A stretch of DNA of 64,000 bases from Pimelobacter simplex (GCF_024662235.1 NZ_CP096276.1:5518001-5582000), one strand, 5' to 3'. Counted from the stretch's first letter, positions 23,321 to 33,109 are shown. Notes: generated by a model from the letters alone, not told the origin. A program made the numbers and translations.

Positions 23321-24207
23321 GCCTCCCGAAGCGCCGCCTCGGCGACCTGGAGATCTCCGCGATCGGGTTCGGCGCGATGACGCTGACCCAAACGCCCGAC
23401 AGCGACGTCGAGCGCGGCACGCGCGCCGTCCACGCCGCCCTCGACGCCGGTGTCACGCTGTTCGACACCGCCGACGTCTACGGTCCGACGGCGTTCGACA
23501 CCCCCGGTGGCTACGGCATCAACGAGCGCGCGTTGGCGACGGCGCTGCGCTCGTGGGGCGGTCCGCTCGACGACATCGTGGTCGCGACCAAGGGCGGGCA
23601 CACGCGCGACGGCCTGACCTGGTGGATCGACGGCAGCCGGGAGCACCTGCGGGCGGCCGCCGAGGCCTCGCGGGAGCGGCTCGGTCTCGACGTGCTGCCG
23701 CTCTACCAGCACCACCGGCCCGACCCGCGGCGTCCCTATGCGGAGTCGATGGCGGCCCTGCGCTCGCTCGTCGACGACGGCATCGTGGCGAGGGTGGGCA
23801 TCTCCAACGCGAGCCTCGCGCAGATCCGGCTCGCCGCCGACGTGCTCGGCCCGGCGCTGGTGTCGGTGCAGAACGAGTACTCCCCGCTGGCGCGGGGGAG
23901 CGAGCCCGAGATCGACCTGTGCGCCGAGCTCGGGCTGACCTTCCTGTCGTGGGGACCGTTCGGCGGCATGCGTGAGGCGAAGGCCCTCGGCTCGACCTTC
24001 GCGCCGTTCGCCGAGGTCGCCGCGGAGCGCGGCGTCAGCGCCCAGCGGGTGGCGCTCGCCTGGCAGCTCGCCCGCTCGCCCTGGATCGTGCCGATCCCCG
24101 GTGCCAGCCGGCCCGAGTCGGTGCTCGACTCGGTGCAGGCCGCGACGCTCGTGCTCACCGACGACGAGCTCGCCCGGCTGGGCGCCGGAGCGGCGGGTCA
24201 GTCGTGA
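23317..24207 (+). CDS. Aldo/keto reductase
   Basis: A 296-residue AKR (beta/alpha)8 enzyme, NADPH-dependent carbonyl reductase or the reverse. The tetrad is visible: Asp and Tyr in FDTADVYG (~47-54), Lys in VATKGGH (~90), His in YQHHRPD (~131), with the C-terminal nucleotide segment PIPGASRPESV. The GTG start at 23317 overlaps the SDR stop (GTGA). Its 3' end overlaps the convergent VOC gene by 10 bases. Confidence 0.9.
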   Translation: MSLPKRRLGDLEISAIGFGAMTLTQTPDSDVERGTRAVHAALDAGVTLFDTADVYGPTAFDTPGGYGINERALATALRSWGGPLDDIVVATKGGHTRDGLTWWIDGSREHLRAAAEASRERLGLDVLPLYQHHRPDPRRPYAESMAALRSLVDDGIVARVGISNASLAQIRLAADVLGPALVSVQNEYSPLARGSEPEIDLCAELGLTFLSWGPFGGMREAKALGSTFAPFAEVAAERGVSAQRVALAWQLARSPWIVPIPGASRPESVLDSVQAATLVLTDDELARLGAGAAGQS

Positions 24208-24641
24208 GCGGGCGGCTCGACCAGCTCGACCCGCACCCGGTCGGGGTCGAGGACGTAGACCACCCGGTGCCCTGCCATCGGCTCGCTCGCCACGATCGGG
24301 TCCGAGAGTGCCGTGGTGCCGCGGGCGCGCAGCCGGGCGAGTGTCGCGTCGAGGTCGGTCACGGTGATCGCGACGTGCGCGGCACCGACGTGGCCGTTGT
24401 CCGGGTCGATGACGACGTCCGAGCCGCCGTCGTACTGGAGCAGCTCGACGACGGTCGTCCCCTCCTGGGCGCGCGCGAACGCCTGGCGCACGACGATGCC
24501 CGGGTAGCCGGTGACCGCGTCGATGCGCGGCCCGCTGCGCTCGTACGGGCCCAGCCGCTCGCCGCCGAGGAGGTCCTCGTAGAAGGCGAGCGAGCGCGCC
24601 ATGTCGCTGACCGTGATGCCCACGTGATGGATCGACGTCAT
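24198..24641 (-). CDS. VOC (glyoxalase/bleomycin-resistance) family protein
   Basis: A 147-residue vicinal-oxygen-chelate protein, one metal-binding unit made of two beta-alpha-beta3 modules: IHHVGITVSDMARSLAFYEDLLGG at the start and GAAHVAITVTDLDATLARLRARG mid-protein, ending RVELVEPP with a metal-type Glu. It could be an epimerase-, lactoylglutathione-lyase- or dioxygenase-like member. It starts 12 bases from a perfect KstR2 box shared with the divergent SDR gene, so it belongs to the regulon. Confidence 0.85.
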   Translation of the reverse strand: MTSIHHVGITVSDMARSLAFYEDLLGGERLGPYERSGPRIDAVTGYPGIVVRQAFARAQEGTTVVELLQYDGGSDVVIDPDNGHVGAAHVAITVTDLDATLARLRARGTTALSDPIVASEPMAGHRVVYVLDPDRVRVELVEPPAHD

Positions 24642-24652
24642 GCCCCGAACCT

Positions 24653-24666
24653 AGCAAGCGCTTGGT
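24653..24666. promoter_or_regulatory. KstR2-type operator, VOC/SDR divergent promoter
   Basis: AGCAAGCGCTTGGT is an exact match to AnCAAGnnCTTGnT, extended to the left as ACCTAGCAAG. It lies 12 bases from the VOC start and 21 from the SDR start. Confidence 0.75.
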
Positions 24667-24686
24667 TTATGTGAAACCCTGAGGAG

Positions 24687-25445
24687 ATGAACACGATGGA
24701 CACCGCCCCCCGGCCGCTGGTCGACCTGACCGACAAGGTGATCGTGGTGACCGGCGCGAGCCGCGGCCTCGGCGCCGCGCACGCCCGGACGCTCGCGAGC
24801 GCCGGCGCGACCGTCGTCCTGACCGACCTGGCGGCCGACGGCGTCAGCGAGGTCGCCGCCGAGCTGGGCGAGCAGCACGCCGCCGCGGCGCTCGACGTGA
24901 CGTCGGCGCCGGCCTGGGCCGAGCTCGCGGCCTTCGTCGTCGAGCGGTACGGCCGCGTGGACGGCCTGGTCAACAACGCCGGGCGCTGCGAGTACGCCCA
25001 CTTCCTCGACACGCCCCCGGAGATGTTCGAGGGGCACTTCCAGGTCAACGTGATGGGCGCCGTGCACGGCATGCAGGCGCTCGCGCCGCACATGCCGGCG
25101 GGCAGCGCGATCGTCAACATCGCCTCCGTGGCAGGCCTTGCGGCCTGGCCGGGCTCCAGCGCCTACGGCGCCTCGAAGTTCGCGCTGCGGGGCGTGAGCC
25201 GCGCGGCCGCGATCGACCTCGGCGGCGAGCGCGGGATCCGGGTCAACTGCGTGCTGCCCGGTGCCGCCGACACCGCCATGCTCTCCGAGGCCTCGCGCCA
25301 GGGCGGCGGTGTCGTCGGGTCGCTGCCGGTCCCGCGCGCCGCGCAGCCGCACGAGGTCAGCGCGATGGTCGCATTCCTGCTCAGCGACGCCGCCAGCTAC
25401 TGCACCGGCCAGGACTTCGTCGTCGACGGCGGCATGAAGGCCTGA
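24687..25445 (+). CDS. Short-chain dehydrogenase/reductase (SDR)
   Basis: A 252-residue SDR with VTGASRGLG (~20-28), LTDLAADG (acidic), NNAG, catalytic Ser in NIASVAG and YGASK, ending DFVVDGGMKA. Its style resembles 3-alpha/20-beta-hydroxysteroid dehydrogenase-type SDRs. GAGGAG precedes ATG 24687. It heads a three-gene operon (SDR, hexapeptide protein, thioesterase) that starts at a perfect KstR2 box and ends in the 22-bp repeat array. Confidence 0.9.
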   Translation: MNTMDTAPRPLVDLTDKVIVVTGASRGLGAAHARTLASAGATVVLTDLAADGVSEVAAELGEQHAAAALDVTSAPAWAELAAFVVERYGRVDGLVNNAGRCEYAHFLDTPPEMFEGHFQVNVMGAVHGMQALAPHMPAGSAIVNIASVAGLAAWPGSSAYGASKFALRGVSRAAAIDLGGERGIRVNCVLPGAADTAMLSEASRQGGGVVGSLPVPRAAQPHEVSAMVAFLLSDAASYCTGQDFVVDGGMKA

Positions 25446-25452
25446 GGCGACC

Positions 25453-26076
25453 ATGGCGTTCTACGAGATCGACGGCGTCGTCCCGGTCTGCGACCCGACG
25501 TCCTACGTGCACCCGTCGGCCGACGTGATCGGCGACGTGATCGTCGGCCCGGGCTGCTACATCGGACCCTCGGCCAGCCTGCGCGGCGACTTCGGCCGGA
25601 TCCGCATCGAGGCCGGCTCGAACGTCCAGGACTCGTGCACGGTCCACGTCTACCCGGGCGCGGACGTCGTGCTGGGGGAGGGCAGCCATGTCGGCCACGG
25701 CGCGATCCTGCACGGCTGCGTGCTGGAACCGCGGGTGCTCGTCGGGATGAACGCCGTCGTCATGGACGGCGCCCGGATCGGCGCGGACTCGCTCATCGGC
25801 GCCGGCAGCGTGGTGAGCGCTGGCTTCGTCGCGCCCGAGCGGTCGCTGGTGATCGGCAGCCCGGCCCGCGTCCTGCGCGAGCTCGACGAGGACCAGCTCG
25901 CCTGGAAGTCCGGCGGGCCCGGCGTCTACCGCGACCTCGCCCGGCGCTCGCTCGCCACGTTGCGCCCGGTCGCGCCGCTCGCGGCCGAGGAGCCGGACCG
26001 CATGCGGGTCAGCACCGACGCCTCGGTCAGCCGGCCGCTGCACGAGCTGCGCGCCGAGCGGGGCGGCGGCGCGTGA
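25453..26076 (+). CDS. Gamma-carbonic-anhydrase-like / PaaY-type hexapeptide-repeat protein
   Basis: A 207-residue left-handed beta-helix protein with hexapeptide repeats (VIGDVIVGPGCYIGPSASLRGDFGRIRIEAGSNVQDSCTVHVYPG, GHGAILHGC). His residues at VHVY and GHG plus HGC fit the gamma-CA metal site. PaaY/CaiE relatives act as thioesterases or accessory proteins in CoA-thioester catabolism, which suits the adjacent thioesterase gene (GTGA overlap). The C-terminal ~40 residues are extra to the helix. Confidence 0.87.
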   Translation: MAFYEIDGVVPVCDPTSYVHPSADVIGDVIVGPGCYIGPSASLRGDFGRIRIEAGSNVQDSCTVHVYPGADVVLGEGSHVGHGAILHGCVLEPRVLVGMNAVVMDGARIGADSLIGAGSVVSAGFVAPERSLVIGSPARVLRELDEDQLAWKSGGPGVYRDLARRSLATLRPVAPLAAEEPDRMRVSTDASVSRPLHELRAERGGGA

Positions 26077-26633
26077 ACGCCCGGCGCAGCCTGGCCGTCG
26101 CGGTGCGCGAGCTCGCCTCGGTCATGGCCGTCACCGACGTCTCCGATGCCGACATGGAGCGGGCCGACGCGGCCGTGCGCGCCCTCACGGCGATGCTGCG
26201 CGAGCGCCGGCTCGACGACGTCCCCCGCACGCCGTACGACGAGGCGGTGGGGGCGCGCGACTACGGCTGGCACCTCGACAACCCCGCCCTGCCGGGCCTG
26301 ACCATGGTCTTCGAGGACGGCCGCGCCACCGCCGAGGTCGCCGACGGCCTCGGCGCGGCGTACGCCGGTCCGCCCGGCAAGCTCCACGGCGGCGTCGGCG
26401 CGCTGCTCCTCGACGTCCTGCTCTCGAGCCTCGTGCAGCACCACGGCGTCCCGGCGGTCACCGCCTCGCTGAACCTCGACTACCGCGCGCCGACCCCGCT
26501 CGACGTACCGCTGCGGATCACCGGCGAGATCGTCGCGCGCAGCGGCCGCAAGGTCGAGACCGTCGGGGCGCTCTGGCACGGCGACGTGAAGACCGTCGAG
26601 GCGCGCGGCCTGTTCGTCGCCCTCGCGAAGTAG
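26073..26633 (+). CDS. PaaI-type hotdog thioesterase
   Basis: A 186-residue protein with a C-terminal hotdog domain (~95-186): GPPGKLHGGVGALLLDVLLSSLVQ, VTASLNLDYRAPTPLDVPLRI, the PaaI pattern HGG…D. The N-terminal ~90 residues are a helical, Arg/Asp-rich extension. GTG 26073 overlaps the upstream stop. Its last codons and TAG stop lie inside the first unit of the 22-bp repeat array (CGAAGTAGCACG), so the repeat supplies the stop. A role in hydrolysing stalled acyl-CoAs is likely. Confidence 0.85.
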   Translation: MNARRSLAVAVRELASVMAVTDVSDADMERADAAVRALTAMLRERRLDDVPRTPYDEAVGARDYGWHLDNPALPGLTMVFEDGRATAEVADGLGAAYAGPPGKLHGGVGALLLDVLLSSLVQHHGVPAVTASLNLDYRAPTPLDVPLRITGEIVARSGRKVETVGALWHGDVKTVEARGLFVALAK

Positions 26634-26735
26634 CACGTTCCGGCGGGCCAAGTGCCACGAACCGGCGGTCGAGGGCGCACCCTCGACCGCCGGAACGCGC
26701 TCCTTCGCCCGCCGGAACGTGCCCCTTCGTCGGGG
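26626..26735. repeat. 22-bp repeat array forming a giant bidirectional terminator, locus 4
   Basis: Exactly five 22-bp registers (26626, 26648, 26670, 26692, 26714) fill the gap between two convergent genes, ending one base before the hydratase stop. The first units read forward (CGAAGTAGCACGTTCC) and the last two inverted (GGAACGTGCCCCTTCG). They therefore fold: 26633-26648 pairs perfectly with 26707-26722 (16 bp), and inside it 26662-26675 pairs perfectly with 26680-26693 (14 bp). It is probably a terminator for both transcripts. Confidence 0.8.
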
Positions 26736-26736
26736 G

Positions 26737-27612
26737 TCAGAGCAGGCCGGCGTCGCGCTTGTTGGACGCGGCCATCGCGGCGGCGTCCAGCCCGGCGAGC
26801 GAGTCGGTGCTGACCTCGGCGTTGTGGGAGTGCGCGGCGTGGTGCAGGCCGAAGACCGAGTCCATCCCGGCGCGTTGGCCCATGAGGTCCTCGGCCTGGT
26901 TGATCGCCTTCTTGGTCAGCGCGAGGCCGAGGCGCGGCATGGCGGCGATCCGGTGGGCCATCTCGTCGACCGACGCGTCGAGCTGGTCGCGCGGGACGAC
27001 GTGGTTGACCATGCCGAGGTCGAGCGCCCGGCGTGCGTCGAAGCGGCCGCCGGTGTAGAGGAACTCCTTGGCGGCACGCGGGTTCATGACCCACGGGTGC
27101 GCGAAGTACTCGACGCCGGGGATGCCCATCTTGACGACGGGATCCTGGAAGAAGGCGTCCTCCGAGGCGATGATGAAGTCGCAGACCCAGGCGAGCATGA
27201 GGCCGCCGGCGATGCAGGCGCCCTGCACCTTGGCGATGATCGGCTTGGGGATCTCGCGCCAGCGCCGGCACATCCCGAGGTAGACCTCGGACTCGCGCGC
27301 GAAGCGGGCGTCGACGCCCGCGGCGCCGACGTGGTCCCACCAGATGACGGCCTTGCGCTCGAACGACTCGTGGAGGTCGCGCTCCGGCGTACCGATGTCG
27401 TGGCCGCCGCAGAAGTTCTTGCCGTTGCCGCCGAGCACGATCACCTTGACCGCGTCGTCGTTCACCGCGTCGGTGAACGCCTGGTCGAGGGCGTAGGTGA
27501 CCTTGGAGTTCTGCGCGTTGGCGTACTCCGGGCGGTTGAGCGTCACGTACGCCACCGCGTCGCGGACCTCGTAGGTCACCACGGGCTCGGTGGTCGGGTT
27601 GTCGTTGCTCAT
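26737..27612 (-). CDS. Enoyl-CoA hydratase/isomerase family protein
   Basis: A 291-residue crotonase: oxyanion-hole segments FCGGHDIG (~67) and ACIAGGLMLAW (~130), then DPVVKMGIPGVEYFAHPWVMNP. A ~25-residue Trp/Arg-rich insertion (SFERKAVIWWDHVGAAGVDARF) before the second motif distinguishes this subfamily. Hydration, isomerisation or C-C cleavage of an enoyl- or oxoacyl-CoA are all possible. It starts 26 bases from a KstR2-type box shared with the MaoC-type gene. It does not look like EchA20, so I give no symbol. Confidence 0.9.
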   Translation of the reverse strand: MSNDNPTTEPVVTYEVRDAVAYVTLNRPEYANAQNSKVTYALDQAFTDAVNDDAVKVIVLGGNGKNFCGGHDIGTPERDLHESFERKAVIWWDHVGAAGVDARFARESEVYLGMCRRWREIPKPIIAKVQGACIAGGLMLAWVCDFIIASEDAFFQDPVVKMGIPGVEYFAHPWVMNPRAAKEFLYTGGRFDARRALDLGMVNHVVPRDQLDASVDEMAHRIAAMPRLGLALTKKAINQAEDLMGQRAGMDSVFGLHHAAHSHNAEVSTDSLAGLDAAAMAASNKRDAGLL

Positions 27613-27637
27613 CGGTGCTCCCGGGGTGCTCGTACAA

Positions 27638-27660
27638 ACCTAGCGTTTGCTTGGTATCGT
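27638..27660. promoter_or_regulatory. KstR2-type box and leaderless promoter, hydratase/MaoC divergent region
   Basis: ACCTAGCGTTTGCT (27638-27651; two mismatches to AnCAAGnnCTTGnT) is followed by TGG and a -10-like TATCGT (27655-27660), which lies six bases before the MaoC-type ATG at 27667. The box therefore overlaps the space upstream of the -10. Confidence 0.6.
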
Positions 27661-27666
27661 AGCAGG

Positions 27667-28479
27667 ATGACGACCCGACCCGAACTCGAAGGACTCTCCA
27701 CCGCGGACTGGGCCGGGCGGCCCCTGGGGGAGCGCGAGGTGAGCTGGGAGGCGCGCGACGCGATCCTCTTCGCGCTCGCCGTCGGCGCTCCCGCCGACCG
27801 GCTCGACCTGGTCTTCGAGCGCGACCTGCGGGTGCTGCCGACGTTCGCGCTGACGCTGGCGCAGTGGGCGCCCGATGTCGTCGGCTCGGCCGGCGGTTGG
27901 GACGTCGGTACGGCGCTGCACGGCTCGCAGCGGCTCGAGGTGCTGGCGCCGATGCCGGCCGCGGGCTCGACGCTGATGACCGCCCGCGTGGGCGAGGTGT
28001 GGGACAAGGGCGGCGCCGCCGTCTTCGAGGTCGTCGTCGAGTGCGACTACGTCCGGGCCACCTGGTCGATCTTCGCGCCGGGCCGCGGCGGCTTCGGCGG
28101 CGAGCGCGGGCCGGGCCGGACGCCCGGTCCCGAGGGCGACCCGGTGAGCACCGCCGACTGGGCGATCGCGGCCAACGCCGCCGCGCTCTACCGGCTCACC
28201 GGCGACCACCACCACATCCACATCGACCCGGTCGCCGCGGAGCGCATCGGCCAGCCGCGCCCGATCCTGCACGGTCTCGCGACGCTGTCGGGCGCCGTGC
28301 TCGCCGCCGCCTCGGCCCAGGGCGCCTCGCCCGCCGACCTGACCCTGCTGGAGGGACGGTTCAGCGCGCCGGTCTTCCCCGGCGAGACGGTCCGGGTGCC
28401 GGTGTGGGCCGACGGCTCGTTCCGCGTCGACACCGAGCGCGGTACGGCGATCGACGGCGCGCGGGCCCTCTTCGCGTGA
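27667..28479 (+). CDS. MaoC-type (R)-specific enoyl-CoA hydratase, double hotdog
   Basis: A 270-residue two-hotdog hydratase. The N-terminal half is the decayed hotdog; the C-terminal half has the hydratase-2 motif YRLTGDHHHIHIDPVAAERIGQPRPILHGLATLSG (~176-210), with Asp and His in place to activate water (the usual Asn is His). Such enzymes hydrate bulky enoyl-CoAs, including steroid side-chain CoAs in actinobacteria. Its start is probably leaderless. The gene overlaps the MFS gene (GTGA). Confidence 0.88.
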   Translation: MTTRPELEGLSTADWAGRPLGEREVSWEARDAILFALAVGAPADRLDLVFERDLRVLPTFALTLAQWAPDVVGSAGGWDVGTALHGSQRLEVLAPMPAAGSTLMTARVGEVWDKGGAAVFEVVVECDYVRATWSIFAPGRGGFGGERGPGRTPGPEGDPVSTADWAIAANAAALYRLTGDHHHIHIDPVAAERIGQPRPILHGLATLSGAVLAAASAQGASPADLTLLEGRFSAPVFPGETVRVPVWADGSFRVDTERGTAIDGARALFA

Positions 28480-29867
28480 TCGCCACGGCAGCGCCCGTGG
28501 TGCGGACCCGACCGGTCGTCGCGGTGCTCGCCGCGGCCGGCCTGGTCGGCATCCTGTCGCAGGCGCTGCTCATCCCGCTGCTGGGCGAGCTGCCCGAGCG
28601 GCTCGACATCAGCGGTGAGGCGGCCTCCTGGGCGATGACCGTCTGCCTGGTCGCCGCCGCCGTGGCGACCCCGGTCAGCGGCCGGCTCGCCGACCTGCTC
28701 GGCCGCAAGCGGGTGCTCGTGTGGTGCCTGGTCGCGACCGCGCTCGGCAGTGTGCTCTGCGCGGTCGGCGCCTCCTACCCGCTGCTCCTCGCGGGCCGTG
28801 CGCTCCAGGGCACCTCCAGCGCCGTCATCCCGCTCGGGATCAGCGCGCTCGCCGAGGTCGCCGCCGGCGTCGCGCTCCAGCGCGGGGCCGCGCTGATCAG
28901 CGCCACCATGGGCATCGGTACGGCGGCCGGGGTCGCCGTGTCCGGACTCGTCGCGGCCGTGACCGACTGGCAGGTCGTCTTCTGGGGCGCCGCCGTGCTC
29001 GCGGCGCTCGCCACCGCCGGGGTGGTCCTCGTCGTGCCCCGGCCCGCGCCCGCGCCCGCACCTGGCTCCGGCGCCGGGCCGGCCGCGCCGCGCGCGTCGT
29101 TCGACGGGGTCGGCTGCGTGCTGCTCTCGGTCGGCCTGGTCGCGGTGCTCCTCGCCGTCACCAACGGCGGTCGCTGGGGCTGGACCCAACCGGGGACCCT
29201 CGGCAGCGCCGCCGGCGGCCTGCTCACGCTCACCGTCTGGTGGTGGTGGGAGCGGCGCACCACCGACCCGCTCGTCGACCTGGCGTCCGCGATCGAGCCG
29301 CGGATGGCGCTCGTCCAGCTCGCCTCGGTGCTCGCCGGCGTCGCCATGTTCACCAACGTGCTCGTGATGCCGGTGCTGCTGCAGCGGCCGGTCGACGGAC
29401 CCGGCCACTCGGTGCTCGTCGCCGGGCTGTGCCTGGTCCCGGGCGGCCTGGCGATGATGCTCGCGGCCCCGCTGGGCTCCTGGATCGTCGCCCGCCGCGG
29501 CGCGCGCTGGGCGCTGGCGCTCGGCCTGGCCTGCAGCGCGACCGGCTACACCGTCTCGGCGCTCACGGTCCGCTGGCCGGTCGCGGTCGTGGCGGTCTCG
29601 CTGCTCGTCGGCCTCGGCATCGGGATGTCGTTCGCGACCCTGCCGTTCCTCGTCGTCCGGCTCACCGCGCCCGACGCGGTCGGCGCCGCCAACGGGCTCA
29701 ACACCCTCATGCGGATGATCGGCGCCTCGGTCTGCAGTGCCGTGATCGGTGCGCTGCTCGCGGCGCACGCGGCGAGCGCCCTGGGCTACGGGCTCGCCTA
29801 CGGCTGGGGTGCGGCCGCCGCGGCAGGCGGGGCGCTGCTCGCCGTACGCCTGCCGCGGGACCTGTAG
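28476..29867 (+). CDS. MFS transporter (DHA2-like)
   Basis: A 463-residue major facilitator with 12-14 hydrophobic segments. The motif-A loop is GRLADLLGRKRVL (~68-80), and LVVPRPAPAPAPGSG forms a cytoplasmic Pro/Ala linker mid-protein. The GTG start at 28476 overlaps the MaoC-type stop, so it belongs to the KstR2-box operon and probably exports or imports a pathway compound. The drug-efflux type is suggested by WWWWERRTTDPLVDL, a DHA2-like feature. Confidence 0.87.
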   Translation: MIATAAPVVRTRPVVAVLAAAGLVGILSQALLIPLLGELPERLDISGEAASWAMTVCLVAAAVATPVSGRLADLLGRKRVLVWCLVATALGSVLCAVGASYPLLLAGRALQGTSSAVIPLGISALAEVAAGVALQRGAALISATMGIGTAAGVAVSGLVAAVTDWQVVFWGAAVLAALATAGVVLVVPRPAPAPAPGSGAGPAAPRASFDGVGCVLLSVGLVAVLLAVTNGGRWGWTQPGTLGSAAGGLLTLTVWWWWERRTTDPLVDLASAIEPRMALVQLASVLAGVAMFTNVLVMPVLLQRPVDGPGHSVLVAGLCLVPGGLAMMLAAPLGSWIVARRGARWALALGLACSATGYTVSALTVRWPVAVVAVSLLVGLGIGMSFATLPFLVVRLTAPDAVGAANGLNTLMRMIGASVCSAVIGALLAAHAASALGYGLAYGWGAAAAAGGALLAVRLPRDL

Positions 29868-29873
29868 CCGGGC

Positions 29874-31120
29874 TCAGACCAGCTCGTCGAGCGCGATCTC
29901 GAACGCCGTCGCCGCCACCGAGGTCGGGTGCGGCGAGCGCGCGTGGCACTTCTCGATCGCGGTGCGGATGGTGCGCGAGACGTCGCCGAGGATGACCTCG
30001 TCGGAGACCTCGTCGATGCCCTCCATGAGCAGCGTGAACGTGCGCGCCATGCCGCAGTTGGCGATGAAGTCGGGGATCACTGCGACGTGCTGGTCGGCGA
30101 ACTCGTAGGTCGGCCCGTAGAAGATCTCCGGGTCGGCGAACGGCACGTTGGCGCCGGCCGAGATGACCTCCAGGCCGCCCGACACGAGCCGCTTCACGTG
30201 CTCGACGGTGACCAGGCGCGAGGCCGCGCAGGGCAGGAAGATCTCGGCGCCCATGTCCCAGATCGCGTCGTCGAGCTGGTCGTGGGGGATCAGGCCGTCG
30301 GCGCGCAGCGCATTGCCCTGCTTGCCGACGAACAGCGCGTGGACCTCGTCGGAGGTGAACCCGTCGGGGTTCATCAGGCCGCCGTCGCGGTCGATGATGC
30401 CGACGACCGAGGCGCCCGCCTGCGCCAGGTAGTACGCCGCCGCGGACCCGACATTGCCCCAGCCCTGGACGATCACGCGCTTGCCGGCGACCGCGCCGCC
30501 GTAGGTCCCGTAGTAGTGCACGACCGACTCGGCCACGCCCCAGCCGGTGACCAGGTCCGCGATCGTGTACTTGCGCTCGCGCTCGGGCGTGTAGCGCGGG
30601 TCCTCGACGACCTTGGAGACGCCGAGACGCAGCATGCCGACGCGCTGGACGAGCTCGCGCTCGTCGGCGGCGAAGTGGCCGCTGACGATGCCCTGCTGCG
30701 GGTGCCACAGGCCGTAGCGCTCGGTCAGCGGGATGACGTCGTGGAGCTCGTCGACGTTGAGGTCGCCGCCGGTGCCGTAGTACGTCTTGAGCAGGGGGGA
30801 GACCGCCTTGAACCAGCGGGCCAGCACGCCCTCGCGGCGCGGGTCGGCCGGGTCGAAGTCGATGCCCGACTTGGCGCCGCCGATGGCCGGGCCCGAGACG
30901 GTGAACTTGACCTCCATCGTCTTGGCCAGCGCCTCGACCTCGGCCCGGTCGAGGCCGGCGCGCATCCGGGTGCCGCCGCCGGCCGCGCCGCCGCGCAGGG
31001 AGTTGATGACCACCCAGCCCCGGGCCTCGGTCTCGGCGTCGTGCCACTCGAAGACGATCTCGGGCGCCTTGGCCTCGAAGCGGCCCAGGAGCGCGTGCAT
31101 CGTGGTCGGGTCGGTCGTCA

Positions 31121-31121
<1 letters not shown>
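29874..31121 (-). CDS. Glu/Leu/Phe/Val dehydrogenase family protein
   Basis: A 415-residue amino-acid dehydrogenase of the glutamate dehydrogenase fold: GGAAGGGTRMRAGL, the catalytic stretch SGPAIGGAKSGIDFDP (~95), and Rossmann motif VQGWGNVGSAAAYYL (~220). The ATG at 31121 shares its first base with the stop of the HPPD gene (TGATG), so the two are coupled. A role releasing 4-hydroxyphenylpyruvate (or phenylpyruvate) from tyrosine/phenylalanine for HPPD is likely from context; glutamate specificity cannot be excluded. Confidence 0.87.
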
Positions 31122-32431
<1,310 letters not shown>

Positions 32432-32444
32432 CTAGTTTGGGGCC

Positions 32445-32948
32445 ATGCTCACCCTGGACGCGATCGACCTGGCCCTGCTCACCGCGCTCACCGAGCACCC
32501 GCGCGCCGGCGACCTCGAGCTCTCCCGGCAGACCAACGTCGCCCGCGCCACCGTGCAGAGCCGGCTGCGCCGGATGAGCGAGGCCGGCGTCATCGCCGAC
32601 TGGGACCCCACGCTCGACGTCGCCGCGGCCGGCTTCGAGGTGCAGGCCTACGTGACCCTGGAGATCTCCCAGGGCGCGCTCGACGAGGTGTCGCGCGATC
32701 TCGCGGCGATCCCGCAGGTGCTGGAGGCCTATGTGACCACCGGCTCGTACGACGTCCTGTGCCGGGTCGCGACCCGCTCGCACCCCGAGCTCCAGGCGAC
32801 GCTCGTGCGGATCGACCAGTCGTCCTCGGTGGTCCGCTCGACGAGCGTGATGGTGCTCTCGGTGCTGGTGCCACCGCGGGTGCTGCCGCTGCTCGGCAGC
32901 GGTGAGCCGGTGCCGAGTCGACGGGCGCCGGCGTACCGGAAGGGGTAG
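32445..32948 (+). CDS. Lrp/AsnC family regulator of hppD operon
   Basis: A 167-residue Lrp protein: HTH ~4-50 (LDAIDLALLTALTEHPRAGDLELSRQTNVARATVQSRLRRM) and RAM domain ~60-145 (LEAYVTTGSYDVLCRVATRS). Start ATG 32445, leaderless by its TAGTTT-n6 spacing. It is divergent from hppD and the amino-acid dehydrogenase; an aromatic amino acid is the likely effector. A strong hairpin follows the stop. Confidence 0.9.
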   Translation: MLTLDAIDLALLTALTEHPRAGDLELSRQTNVARATVQSRLRRMSEAGVIADWDPTLDVAAAGFEVQAYVTLEISQGALDEVSRDLAAIPQVLEAYVTTGSYDVLCRVATRSHPELQATLVRIDQSSSVVRSTSVMVLSVLVPPRVLPLLGSGEPVPSRRAPAYRKG

Positions 32949-32966
32949 GGCGCCAGAAAAATGGAA

Positions 32967-33000
32967 GCCGCCGCAGGCGTCTCGGGTCACCTGCGGCGGC
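32967..33000. terminator. Hairpin terminator after Lrp gene
   Basis: GCCGCCGCAGG (32967-32977) and CCTGCGGCGGC (32990-33000) pair perfectly with a 12-base loop. No T-run. The region 33001-33109 to the next convergent gene end holds nothing else I recognise. Confidence 0.8.
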
Positions 33001-33109
33001 ACTGAGAAGCATGCCAGACCGTCGCGGCGTTGTCACCAGATCTGGCGTAAAAGTTTCAACGACTTTGGGTCGGGGTACCGCGCGCGCCCGGCGCACCGAT
33101 CACGGGGGA

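Noticed and set aside
26737..27612. Naming the enoyl-CoA hydratase EchA20
   Set aside because: Its Trp-rich insertion and length do not fit EchA20 as I remember it; only the operator supports membership in the regulon.
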